From NCBI GenBank assembly GCA_002365855.1, contig DFAP01000140.1, forward strand, positions 1-43,054: a DNA stretch of 43,054 nucleotides, given 5' to 3'. Positions 32,998 through 41,199 of this stretch are shown here, piece by piece. The first letter of the stretch is position 1; the number at the start of each line of letters is the position of its first letter. The translations under genes and the position numbers were made by a program. This DNA comes from Pelotomaculum sp. UBA3103. GTDB lineage: Bacteria; Bacillota; Desulfotomaculia; Desulfotomaculales; Pelotomaculaceae. Under the pieces are notes generated by a model that saw only the letters and a list, made by a program, of their open reading frames with translations, made no database searches and had not been told where the DNA came from.

Positions 32998-33900
32998 ATG
33001 ATTCGAGTGCAGGTGCCAGCCACCACGGCTAACCTTGGTCCGGGGTTTGACTGTCTTGGGATGGCTTTGGAGCTTCATAATATTATAGAAATTATTCCTA
33101 CCTCCCGCAGCTTTTCAATTGAAGTTTCAGGCGAGGGCGCTGCGGATATTCCCAGGGATGAGAACAACCTGGCTTTTCAGGCCGCGCGGCGCGTTTTTCA
33201 ACAGGCAGGATGCTCCATGGGCGGTTTGAAGCTGCGCCTGTCAAACCAGATACCAGTTGCCCGTGGTTTGGGCAGCAGCACATCGGCCGTTGTTGGGGGA
33301 ATAATTGCCGCCAACCTCCTGACCGGCGGAAGACTTTCAGTAAAGGAAATGATATCCCTCGCCAGTTCTATCGAAGGTCACCCGGACAACGTAGCTCCTG
33401 CCGTGCTGGGCGGGATAGTGGTTTCCGTACTCTCGGACGGTGAGGTAAAGTATCTTAAAATAGAACCGCCTCAAGGTTTAAAAGGTGTAGTAGCAGTACC
33501 GGACTTTGTCCTCACGACAAAAACCTCGAGAGAGGTGATCCCGTCCCAGGTCTCATTTCAGGATGCCGTTTTTAATGTCGGTCGCGCCGCACTGCTGGTG
33601 GCTGCTCTGCAGCAGGGTGATCTCGGTCTGTTGAGCGTGGCGATGGAAGACCGTCTTCACCAGTCTTTTCGATCATCCCTGATCCCCGGCCTGAAAAAAG
33701 TAATCGCCGCAGCCAAACTTGCCGGCGCCAGGGGAGTTACTTTGAGCGGGGCAGGTCCCACGGTAATCGCCTTCGCGGACGCTAACCTGGAACTGATAGC
33801 GCGGGTTATGGGCGACACCTTCCGTCAGAACGGTGTAAAATCCAGGGTCCTGGTTTTAAAGCCAAGCCCGATAGGGGCCAGGGCGCTGGAGATTAAGTAA
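32998..33900 (+). CDS. thrB: homoserine kinase
   Basis: The 300-residue GHMP-family kinase phosphorylates homoserine on the way to threonine. It shows the N-terminal PATTANLGPGFDCLGMAL, the ATP-binding glycine/serine loop PVARGLGSSTSAVVGGI near residue 90, EGHPDNVAPAVLGG and the C-terminal GARGVTLSGAGPTVIAF. The start is ATG 32998, with AGGGGG upstream. It follows hom by 52 nt. Threonine synthase (thrC) is not in the window. Confidence 0.96.
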   Translation: MIRVQVPATTANLGPGFDCLGMALELHNIIEIIPTSRSFSIEVSGEGAADIPRDENNLAFQAARRVFQQAGCSMGGLKLRLSNQIPVARGLGSSTSAVVGGIIAANLLTGGRLSVKEMISLASSIEGHPDNVAPAVLGGIVVSVLSDGEVKYLKIEPPQGLKGVVAVPDFVLTTKTSREVIPSQVSFQDAVFNVGRAALLVAALQQGDLGLLSVAMEDRLHQSFRSSLIPGLKKVIAAAKLAGARGVTLSGAGPTVIAFADANLELIARVMGDTFRQNGVKSRVLVLKPSPIGARALEIK

Positions 33901-33945
33901 ATTATACGTATTTCATCAAAAATATAAGGAAGGCGATTTTATTCA

Positions 33946-35172
33946 ATGCTTGTAATTCAGAAATACGGTGGTAGTTCGGTAGCTGACGCTGAGAGGATCC
34001 GAAGGGTGGCCCGCCGGGTTGCCTCGGCCAGGGCCGGGGGTGATGATCTTATTATAGTTGTTTCAGCCATGGGGGACACCACCGATCATTTAATTCAACT
34101 AGTTAAAGCTTTAACGGGAACCCCGCCAAACCGGGAAATGGATGTAATCCTGTCTACCGGAGAGCAGGTGTCCATAGCGCTTTTGTCAATGGCTATTAAT
34201 GATCTGGGGCACCCGGCCATATCGTTAACTGGGGCCCAGGCAGGTATAATGACTGACGGGGCGCATACCAAGGCTAAAATACTGACAATTAACACCACCC
34301 GGCTTCGGCAGGAACTGAACCGGGGCAATATAGTAGTAGTTGCGGGATTCCAGGGTGTGAGCAAAAAAAACAATATTACCACCCTCGGACGGGGTGGCTC
34401 AGATACTACTGCGGTTGCTCTCGCAGCAGCTTTAAAAGCTGACCGGTGCGAAATTTATACTGACGTAGACGGGGTTTACACGACTGACCCGCGAATTGTT
34501 TCTGAAGCGCGAAAATTAGATATGGTTTCGTATGAAGAAATGCTCGAGCTCGCTAACCTGGGTGCGGCAGTGCTTCATCCAAGGGCGGTGGAACTGGCCA
34601 TGAAGTATAAGATACCGCTGCATGTGCTTTCCAGCTTCAACCATAACCCCGGAACGGTAGTAAAGGAGGCAGGGAATATGGAAAAATTGCTCCTGGTAAC
34701 TGGTGTAGCTTGCGACCTGAATGTGGCCAAAATTGGTTTGTTCGATGTTTTTGACCGGCCTGGTATTGCATACAATTTATTCAAGGCTCTGGCGGATGAG
34801 AAGATTAATGTGGATATGATTGTTCAAAGCGCCATGCGCGATGAAAGGAACGATATATCATTTACCTGCCCCAAGGGGGACCTTAAAAGAGCACTTGCCG
34901 TTGTGGAAAAACTGCATAAAGTGGTTGGAGCCCAAGGCTTTACATCTGATGAGGGTGTGGCCAAAGTCTCTATTGTCGGCGCCGGAATGGTCAGTAACCC
35001 TGGTGTTGCCGCTGAGATGTTTGAAGCCCTGTTCAATGAGGGTATAAACCTTGAGATGATCAGTACATCTGAGATTAAGGTGTCCTGCATCATCAAGGCT
35101 GACTTAACGGAAAAGGCGGTAAAAGCCCTGCATAAGAAATTTAAACTGGCTGAAATAGCAGGGTGTTCGTAG
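33946..35172 (+). CDS. lysC: aspartate kinase
   Basis: The 408-residue enzyme phosphorylates aspartate, the first step to lysine, threonine and methionine. The N-terminal VIQKYGGSSVADAERI carries the substrate Lys motif. Further signatures are TLGRGGSDTTAVALAAAL and YTDVDGVYTTDPR. Two ACT domains fill residues from about 265 to the end (GLFDVFDRPGIAYNLFKAL and IVGAGMVSNPGVAAEMFEALF). Length and layout match the class with lysine or threonine feedback. The start is ATG 33946, with AAGGAAGG upstream. It follows thrB by 45 nt. Confidence 0.96.
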   Translation: MLVIQKYGGSSVADAERIRRVARRVASARAGGDDLIIVVSAMGDTTDHLIQLVKALTGTPPNREMDVILSTGEQVSIALLSMAINDLGHPAISLTGAQAGIMTDGAHTKAKILTINTTRLRQELNRGNIVVVAGFQGVSKKNNITTLGRGGSDTTAVALAAALKADRCEIYTDVDGVYTTDPRIVSEARKLDMVSYEEMLELANLGAAVLHPRAVELAMKYKIPLHVLSSFNHNPGTVVKEAGNMEKLLLVTGVACDLNVAKIGLFDVFDRPGIAYNLFKALADEKINVDMIVQSAMRDERNDISFTCPKGDLKRALAVVEKLHKVVGAQGFTSDEGVAKVSIVGAGMVSNPGVAAEMFEALFNEGINLEMISTSEIKVSCIIKADLTEKAVKALHKKFKLAEIAGCS

Positions 35173-35205
35173 CAGAACAAAGAATTTAATAACAGTCACT
35201 CTCCG

Positions 35206-35224
35206 GCCTTCCGCTCAGGAAGGC
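35206..35224 (+). other. perfect hairpin between lysC and the MFS gene
   Basis: GCCTTCC (35206-35212) pairs with GGAAGGC (35218-35224) around a 5-nt loop. No T-tract follows, so it is not a standard terminator. It lies just upstream of the MFS ribosome site and could affect its translation. Confidence 0.55.
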
Positions 35225-35249
35225 TGTGTGCTGTAAAGGGGAGGGGTTA

Positions 35250-36641
35250 ATGTTGTCGGGTGGGTATGATTACGGAAAGTGGCATATTTTGCTGGCGGTG
35301 CTGGCAGGCTTGATCATGGGCCCGCTTGACGCAAGCATTGTATACATTGCCATGCCATCTATAGCCGGGCACTTTGGCGTTAATCCAACAATCGTAGGCT
35401 GGGTTTCAATGTCGTATCTTCTGGTGTTGGGAAGCTTCCTGTTAGCATTCGGACGCCTGGGTGATATGTTTGGCTTCAAAAGGCTAAACCTGCTCGGCCT
35501 GCTGGTTTTTACAGCCTCATCTGCACTTTGCGGCCTGGCGCCCAACCTGACCGCTCTGGTAATTTTAAGGGGATTGCAGGCAGTAGGCGCAGGTCTGACC
35601 ATGGCTATGGCGCCGGCGATCATTACAGCAGTTTTCCCTGCCAACGAGCGGGGCAAGGCCCTTGGTATAACTGGTATGGTGGTTGCAGTGGGTTTGGCGC
35701 TTGGGCCCAGTCTGGGAGGCATTCTGGTTGATCTGGCGGATTGGAGAATGGTTTTTTATGTCAATATTCCTATTGGAATAGCAGCATACCTCTGGTGTCT
35801 CAAGGTTTTACCGGATGCGCACGCCAGCCAGCGCCAGGCTTTTGACTGGCTGGGAGCTGTACTTGCCTTCTTGGGGCTGTTTGCCATGCTGCTTTTTTCC
35901 AGCCGGATTCAGGTTGCTGGCTGGTCGTGGTCCTTTGTGCTTCTGGGTTTAGCCGCGCTGACCCTCCTTAGTAGTTTTATTATAATTGAGAAACGCGTGC
36001 AGGAACCAATGCTGGATTTAAAACTGTTCCAAAACAGAATTTTTTCAGCGGGCAATGGTGCTTCATTGATGAATTTTATGACTCAGTATGTTATTGTATT
36101 TGTCACCCCTTTTTTTCTGCAGACGCTGCTTGGACACTCTGCCAGCATGGCAGGTGGTATAATGACCGCCTTCCCCCTGACAGTGCTTTTTGTTGCCCCG
36201 CTATCCGGAGCGCTATCGGACAAAATAGGACAGCGCGGGCTGGCTTTTACCGGTTCTCTTTTATGCACTGTCGCCGCGCTGGCGTTGGCATCATTGGACC
36301 AGCATTCCGGGCCGCTTGATGTGGCCTGGAGGCTGAGCGTCTTTGGTTTGGGCACAGGTATGTTTCAGTCCCCGATAACAAGCGCAATGATGGGTGCTGT
36401 GCCTTTGTCACGCCTTGGCATAGCCTCTGGAGTGCTGGCTACAACCCGCAATATAGGAATGGTGCTGGGAATAGCACTGGGCGGAGCGGTACTGTCCGCC
36501 CGGCAGGTTGCAGGTCCAGAGTTTCTTTACGGGTTTAATTACGCTTACATAACAGCGGCTGCCTTTTCGCTGGCCGGGACCTTGGTATGCCTTTTAGCCA
36601 GACCTGCACCCGTCAGCAGCAGCATCAACAGCCCTTCGTGA
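35250..36641 (+). CDS. MFS transporter, DHA2 (EmrB/QacA-type) drug exporter family
   Basis: The 463-residue protein has about 14 membrane helices, the number typical for the DHA2 drug:proton antiporters. The first helix ends in MGPLDASIVYIAMPSIAGHFG, the family's helix-1 acidic motif. FGRLGDMFGFKRLNLLGLL is motif A, and GMVVAVGLALGPSLGGILVD is motif C of exporters. The start is ATG 35250, chosen for ribosome site GGGGAGG 5 nt upstream; a frame extension to 35226 lacks one. It is unrelated to the amino acid genes before it, unless it exports one of their products. The substrate is unknown. Confidence 0.92.
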   Translation: MLSGGYDYGKWHILLAVLAGLIMGPLDASIVYIAMPSIAGHFGVNPTIVGWVSMSYLLVLGSFLLAFGRLGDMFGFKRLNLLGLLVFTASSALCGLAPNLTALVILRGLQAVGAGLTMAMAPAIITAVFPANERGKALGITGMVVAVGLALGPSLGGILVDLADWRMVFYVNIPIGIAAYLWCLKVLPDAHASQRQAFDWLGAVLAFLGLFAMLLFSSRIQVAGWSWSFVLLGLAALTLLSSFIIIEKRVQEPMLDLKLFQNRIFSAGNGASLMNFMTQYVIVFVTPFFLQTLLGHSASMAGGIMTAFPLTVLFVAPLSGALSDKIGQRGLAFTGSLLCTVAALALASLDQHSGPLDVAWRLSVFGLGTGMFQSPITSAMMGAVPLSRLGIASGVLATTRNIGMVLGIALGGAVLSARQVAGPEFLYGFNYAYITAAAFSLAGTLVCLLARPAPVSSSINSPS

Positions 36642-36680
36642 AAGACGATACCTTTCTTGTTAAAATGCCGGCGGCCGGGA

Positions 36681-37913
36681 TTAGACCCCTGTGACTGGAA
36701 GGCTGCCCCTTATAAAGTAGTCCATCAGCCTGTGGCCTTCCTGGATCATAAAGCCGCTGTACGCCGCAGACTTTTCACTGTATAATCTGCCGGATACCTT
36801 TCCGTTATTTTGACTGCAGCATTTGAATATGGCAAAGGGTACCGGTTCGCTTGAATGTGTCATAGTGCTGAGCGGAGTCCGATGGTCAGGCAGGAGCATT
36901 ATTTTATAGCTATTAAAAGCTTTTAGGCCATCCAGCAGCTGTCCGAGCACCTGGTCGACCATTTCGATTGCCGCCACCTTGGTGTCGATTTCACCCCTGT
37001 GCGCAGCCGCATCAGGCGCCTCAACATGAACGTATACAAAGTCCTTCCCGCTTTTTAGCTCATCAAGAGCGGCGTGTACCTTTCCCCTGTAATTGGTGTG
37101 GATAGTGCCGGTCACATTTTCGACTTTCACCACATCCAGCCCGGCACAGATCCCTATGCCTTTAATCAGGTCCACAGCTGAGACCACAGAGCCGCTCAAA
37201 CCGTATTTATTGTGGAATTTTTCTATGGCCGGCTTTTTGCCCTGCCCCCAGAACCATATTGAATTAGCCGGCCTCAAACCGGATTCTTTCCTCTTTCGGT
37301 TGACCTGGTGATTGTGCAGAATATCGTAGCTTTCCCGCATTAAATGCCCCAGGGTATCGCTGCCTTCTCCATCCGGCAGGTGTCCTTTAATAGATTTTCC
37401 TGAGATATCATGAGGGGGTGTCAGTTTCCCGCCTGTGGGCCCGCCTCTCCAGGTCAGGAGGTGCCTGAAGCCAAAACCGGCATGAAAGTTTAAAACGTCA
37501 GTGCCAAGATCAACGTTTATTTTTTTTATCAGCTCACTTGATTCTGCAGTTGTAATCTCGTCAGCACTGTAGTCTACCATAATTTTGTTTTTATAATCGT
37601 CATTCTCGGAAAGGGTTACCAGGTTGCAGCGAAAGGCCGCGTCGTTATTTCCGAGCTTGACGCCCATGCTGACTGCTTCCAGGGGTGAGCGTCCGGTATA
37701 ATATTTTCGAGGGTCATAACCCATTACAGAGAGATTGGCCACATCGCTGCCCGGGGGGAAACCCTCCGGAACAGTCCTGGCCATGCCTATTTCTCCTTGA
37801 GAGGCCAGAAAGTCCATATTAGGCGTGTCTGCGTATTCAAGAGGTGTCTTGCCGCCGAGATCAGGTATTTCATAATCGGCCATGCCATCTCCAAGCAATA
37901 TGACGTATTTCAT
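36681..37913 (-). CDS. apgM: cofactor-independent phosphoglycerate mutase, archaeal (ApgM) type
   Basis: The 410-residue protein is an alkaline-phosphatase superfamily enzyme expected to interconvert 2- and 3-phosphoglycerate. It starts MKYVILLGDGMADYEIPDL, with the metal-binding Asp near residue 9. Further on are GSDVANLSVMGYDPRKYYTGRSP, with the catalytic Ser, VHVEAPDAAAHRGE, and the late metal motif LLPDHRTPLSTMTHSSEPVPF. ATG 37913 is preferred because GAGGAG lies just upstream; a 30-codon extension to 38003 has no such site. The gene is convergent with the MFS gene and divergent from the AtuA gene. Some related proteins are annotated as homoserine kinases, but thrB is already present here. 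Confidence 0.9.
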   Translation of the reverse strand: MKYVILLGDGMADYEIPDLGGKTPLEYADTPNMDFLASQGEIGMARTVPEGFPPGSDVANLSVMGYDPRKYYTGRSPLEAVSMGVKLGNNDAAFRCNLVTLSENDDYKNKIMVDYSADEITTAESSELIKKINVDLGTDVLNFHAGFGFRHLLTWRGGPTGGKLTPPHDISGKSIKGHLPDGEGSDTLGHLMRESYDILHNHQVNRKRKESGLRPANSIWFWGQGKKPAIEKFHNKYGLSGSVVSAVDLIKGIGICAGLDVVKVENVTGTIHTNYRGKVHAALDELKSGKDFVYVHVEAPDAAAHRGEIDTKVAAIEMVDQVLGQLLDGLKAFNSYKIMLLPDHRTPLSTMTHSSEPVPFAIFKCCSQNNGKVSGRLYSEKSAAYSGFMIQEGHRLMDYFIRGSLPVTGV

Positions 37914-38097
37914 GATATTTTCTCCTCTTCTTATGTGATCAGTCATAATCTTTATTCTCCCGCAGTAGTTATTATCCTGCACTATTTTAGCTTGTAAACA
38001 CATGTTATTTTATACTGAACCATGGAGAAAAATGTTCTTTAAGTATCATTACCGCACTCCTGATGTTAAAATGGTTTGAAAGAGGGTGGTAAAAGCA

Positions 38098-39453
38098 ATG
38101 CAAGAGATGCGCATTCTATCTCCCACAGCCATCCTGGGGTATGGGTTTCCATTAGAATCGTTTAAGGAGGCACTTAGGCGGGAACCACATGCTATTGCTG
38201 TGGATGCCGGTTCCACCGATCCGGGACCTTATTACCTGGGCGCCGGAGCCTCGTTCACAAATGGTCGCGCGGTCAGACGGGACCTTGAATTGCTGCTGGA
38301 AGCGGCAGTTGGAAATAAAATACCCCTGCTTATTGGTACAGCGGGAGGCAGCGGGGGAGAACCTCACTTGAAAAGGGATTTGGATCTGATTATGGGGATT
38401 GCCAGGGAGAGCAATTTGCAGTTCAGGCTGGCAGTTATTCACTCTGAAATAGGCCGGGAAAAGGTTAGGAAATCCCTGCGGCAGGGCAGGATAACACCAC
38501 TTGGACCTGTTCCTGATTTAAGCGAGGAAGTTTTGGACCGGACCGTGCGGATAGTAGCTCAGATGGGAGTGGAACCTGTGGTCGGAGCCCTGGATGCCGG
38601 AGCGCAGGTAGTTTTGGCCGGCCGTGCCTATGATCCTTCGGTCTTTGCCGCGCCGGCCTTGAGGAATGGTTATGATCCGGGACAGTCCGTACATCTGGGT
38701 AAAATTCTTGAGTGCGGCGCTATTGCCGCAGCGCCGGGGAGCGGCAGCGACTGTCTTTTTGGGCGTATTGGCAAGGGATATTTCGAGGTAGAATCTGTAA
38801 ATTCTGCGCGGCGCTGCACCGTCAGTTCAGTTGCCGCCCATACGTTGTACGAAAAAGCTAACCCGATGGTACTGCCAGGCCCTGGAGGTTGCCTCGAGCT
38901 GACGGATGCCAGGTTTGAGCAGATTCGGGAGGACAGGGTAAGGGTGACGGGGAGCAGGTTCGTTCCGGCTGATAGATATTTCGTCAAGCTGGAAGGAGTT
39001 AAAAAAGAAGGTTACCGGACGGTTGCCATCGCCGGATGCCGGGACCCTGTGATGATCAGGGAAATAAATCAGGTAGCCAAGTCAGTAAGAGAGAGGGTGC
39101 GTGACAATTTTTCGGCAGCTGGCGACAATTATTATCTCGATTTTAAGCTTTACGGAATAAATGGAGTCATGGGTGCGCTTGAACCGGAGCATGATGCAGT
39201 TCCCAACGAGTTGGGCATAATTATAGAGGCTGTGGCGCAAACCCAGGAAGAAGCTGATACGGTCTGCGCTTTTGCCAGGTCAACGATGCTCCACTGCAGC
39301 TACCAAGGCCGTATTGCGACGGCGGGAAATTTGGCCTTCCCGTATTCTCCGTCGGATTTCAGGGGTGGGGAAGTGTACCGCTTCAGTGTCTACCACCTGC
39401 TGGAAGTAGAAGATCCCTTCGAGCTTTTTCCCATGGAGTTGGTTAGTATCTGA
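38098..39453 (+). CDS. AtuA/DUF1446 family protein
   Basis: The 451-residue protein matches the family named for acyclic terpene utilisation protein A (DUF1446): VDAGSTDPGPYYLGAG near the N-terminus, LLIGTAGGSGGEPHL, VLAGRAYDPSVFAAPAL, HLGKILECGAIAAAPGSGSD and the later LPGPGGCLELTDARFEQ. The molecular activity of the family is not settled. AtuA is linked to citronellol or geraniol breakdown in Pseudomonas, but no other genes of that pathway are here. ATG 38098 has ribosome site AGAGGGTGG 8 nt upstream; GTG 38086 is less likely. The DUF4387 gene follows after 18 nt, its usual partner. Confidence 0.88.
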   Translation: MQEMRILSPTAILGYGFPLESFKEALRREPHAIAVDAGSTDPGPYYLGAGASFTNGRAVRRDLELLLEAAVGNKIPLLIGTAGGSGGEPHLKRDLDLIMGIARESNLQFRLAVIHSEIGREKVRKSLRQGRITPLGPVPDLSEEVLDRTVRIVAQMGVEPVVGALDAGAQVVLAGRAYDPSVFAAPALRNGYDPGQSVHLGKILECGAIAAAPGSGSDCLFGRIGKGYFEVESVNSARRCTVSSVAAHTLYEKANPMVLPGPGGCLELTDARFEQIREDRVRVTGSRFVPADRYFVKLEGVKKEGYRTVAIAGCRDPVMIREINQVAKSVRERVRDNFSAAGDNYYLDFKLYGINGVMGALEPEHDAVPNELGIIIEAVAQTQEEADTVCAFARSTMLHCSYQGRIATAGNLAFPYSPSDFRGGEVYRFSVYHLLEVEDPFELFPMELVSI

Positions 39454-39471
39454 TAAAGGGTGATATAAATA

Positions 39472-39801
39472 ATTAAGAAAGCAAAGATCACTGAACTCGC
39501 AGAAGTTATCCGGAGCAAAAACTCAGGGCCGTTTGAACTGACCCTTGATATTCTTTTTAAAAACCGTGAATATTTTGAGCTTGGGCGCCGCTCAGGAGTG
39601 TTTACAAGGGAATTATTTGCCAGACTTTATGGCGTACAGCCGGAAAATGTTATTGATGTAATAGAATACGAACAGGCTAATGCGATAAAAGCAACCATCG
39701 TACGGCCTATTGTTTCGGGCGATCCGGGAGATTCCGATATTTATGGCGCCCAGCAGCACGCACCACTGCTGGGGATAGAAGTGCCGCTGGAAGATAACTA
39801 G
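39472..39801 (+). CDS. DUF4387 protein, apparent non-standard (ATT) start
   Basis: The 109-residue frame contains the full DUF4387 core: ELAEVIRSKNSGPFELTLDI, then RSGVFTRELFARLYGV and IVRPIVSGDPGDSDIYGAQQ near the end. The only upstream stop is TAA 39466-39468. Between it and GTG 39598 there is no ATG, GTG or TTG in frame. Starting at GTG 39598 would delete the conserved first 42 residues. Ribosome site AAAGGGTGAT (39455-39464) sits 7 nt before ATT 39472 and 4 nt before ATA 39469. Initiation at ATT, as in infC, is the simplest reading. DUF4387 genes regularly follow AtuA/DUF1446 genes and may encode a small subunit. Confidence 0.85.
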   Translation: MKKAKITELAEVIRSKNSGPFELTLDILFKNREYFELGRRSGVFTRELFARLYGVQPENVIDVIEYEQANAIKATIVRPIVSGDPGDSDIYGAQQHAPLLGIEVPLEDN

Positions 39802-39840
39802 AGCGTCAGTCCAAACTATGACTACGGAAGGAGCAGCAGC

Positions 39841-40977
39841 ATGAACGTATTTACCAGAAACGAGCTAAAGACTTTAATGGAAAAATCAAAAGGCCCTTGT
39901 GTTTCAATTTTTATGCCCACTCTCAGGGGAGGTGCACAATCACAACAAAACCCGATCAGGTTTAAAAATTTACTCAGGGAAGCCGAGGAACGCCTTGTGG
40001 CGGCTGGTCTTCGTTCTTCGGAGGCGAAGGAACTGCTTGAGCCTGCCCAAAAACTTTTGCTGGACGGTCCTTTCTGGCGGCAGAGTGATGGAATTGCCTT
40101 ATTTCTTTCCCCAAAGTCATATCGCTATTATCGTCTGCCGTTTGATTTTGAAGAACTTCTGGTCGTAGGTGACCGTTTTAATGTTAAACCCCTGCTTCGC
40201 CTGCCGGCTACTGCTGTGCGTTTTTATATCCTGGCTTTAAGTCAAAACAAGGTGCGGCTGTTTGAGGGTGCGAATCAAAGAATAAATGAGATTGACCTGG
40301 AGCTTGAGGGGATTCCTCAGAGCCTTGCTGAGGTTCTGAAGTACGAGGATGTAGAGAAACAGCGCCATGCTCACAGTGGTGTGCCAGGAACCGCAATTTT
40401 TCATGGCCACACCATAGCTGATGACGCTAAAATGAATATATTACGGTATTTTCAGCAGATAGATCGGGGATTGAAAGACCTGTTGCGGGATAGGCAGGTA
40501 CCACTGCTTCTGGCAGGAGTAAGCTATTTTTTCTCAATATACAGAGAGGCTAACAGTTATCCATACCTGGTCCAGGAAGGAATCGAGGGCAATCCTGACA
40601 GGATGGAAGTTGAGGACTTGTATGAGAGGGCCTGGGCTATTGTTAAACCCCATTTCTTTAAAGCTCAGCAAGAGGCGGTTGATTTGTACAGGCAACTGGC
40701 AGGAACCGGGCGTACTTCCAATGATGTTGAAGAAATAGTCCGCGCGGCCTATTACGGCCGAATTGACATTTTATTCGTTGCTGCAGGCCAGCATTTTTGG
40801 GGCACATTTGACCCGGTTTCCAATGAAGTTAGAATGCACACCGGGTCGGACCATGGGAGCGATGATTTGCTTGACCTTGCAGCCGTTCATACGATTTTAA
40901 ACGGCGGTGTTGTATACGCGGTTGAGCCTGACAGGATGCCTGACAACAGGGCTCTGGCGGCCGTGTTCCGGTATTGA
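39841..40977 (+). CDS. bacterial archaeo-eukaryotic release factor-like (baeRF) protein
   Basis: The 378-residue protein resembles the baeRF group, probably family 3 or 7, of eRF1-like proteins. Signs are GPCVSIFMPTLRGGAQSQQNPIRF at the N-terminus, FWRQSDGIALFLSP, the middle segment PLLRLPATAVRFYILALSQNKVRLFEG, and the late IDILFVAAGQHFWGTFDP. I see no GGQ peptide-release motif. Members are proposed to act at ribosomes or in stress, without direct proof for this type. The start is ATG 39841, with ACGGAAGGAG upstream. It lies 39 nt after DUF4387 and ends at a terminator, so it may share the AtuA transcript. Confidence 0.75.
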   Translation: MNVFTRNELKTLMEKSKGPCVSIFMPTLRGGAQSQQNPIRFKNLLREAEERLVAAGLRSSEAKELLEPAQKLLLDGPFWRQSDGIALFLSPKSYRYYRLPFDFEELLVVGDRFNVKPLLRLPATAVRFYILALSQNKVRLFEGANQRINEIDLELEGIPQSLAEVLKYEDVEKQRHAHSGVPGTAIFHGHTIADDAKMNILRYFQQIDRGLKDLLRDRQVPLLLAGVSYFFSIYREANSYPYLVQEGIEGNPDRMEVEDLYERAWAIVKPHFFKAQQEAVDLYRQLAGTGRTSNDVEEIVRAAYYGRIDILFVAAGQHFWGTFDPVSNEVRMHTGSDHGSDDLLDLAAVHTILNGGVVYAVEPDRMPDNRALAAVFRY

Positions 40978-41039
40978 TCCTGATTTAATTCACCTTCAAA
41001 ATAATTTATTTAACTATATTGAAAATAAAACAAAAAGCT

Positions 41040-41063
41040 CCGGGGACAATACCCCGGGTTTTA
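41040..41063 (+). terminator. intrinsic terminator after the baeRF gene
   Basis: CCGGGG (41040-41045) pairs with CCCCGG (41052-41057) around ACAATA, followed by GTTTTA. It ends the AtuA-DUF4387-baeRF unit. Confidence 0.8.
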
Positions 41064-41114
41064 TCCTGGTAGTCATACTGTAAAAAAAGCTATACTTATT
41101 ACCCCTTTTAAAGC

Positions 41115-41143
41115 TTGTCAGATTTATGATATTGTTATAGTAT
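41115..41143 (+). promoter_or_regulatory. sigma-A promoter of the secreted copper-amine-oxidase-N-like gene
   Basis: TTGTCA (41115-41120) and TAGTAT (41138-41143) are separated by 17 nt. The transcript starts near 41150, just before the ribosome site of the 10-codon frame. Confidence 0.6.
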
Positions 41144-41166
41144 AGTTATCTTTCCAGGAGGTGGCA

Positions 41167-41199
41167 ATGATGTCTAAATTAGGAGGAGGGCTAAAGTGA
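41167..41199 (+). CDS. 10-codon upstream open reading frame
   Basis: ATG 41167 begins a 10-codon frame (MMSKLGGGLK) ending at TGA 41197-41199. It has its own strong ribosome site, CCAGGAGGTGG (41154-41164), and its stop overlaps the GTG start of the next gene (GTGA). The second ribosome site AGGAGGAGGG lies inside it and encodes the glycines. It probably acts as a translational coupling or leader frame rather than a working peptide. Confidence 0.45.
   Translation: MMSKLGGGLK

Noticed and set aside
36642..36680. Bidirectional terminator between the MFS gene and apgM
   Set aside because: Only a short CCGG-CGG-CCGG dyad is visible and no T-tract follows on either strand.
39598..39801. DUF4387 gene as a 67-residue protein from GTG 39598
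   Set aside because: It would lose the conserved SKNSGPFELTLDI region, and no ribosome site lies before this GTG.
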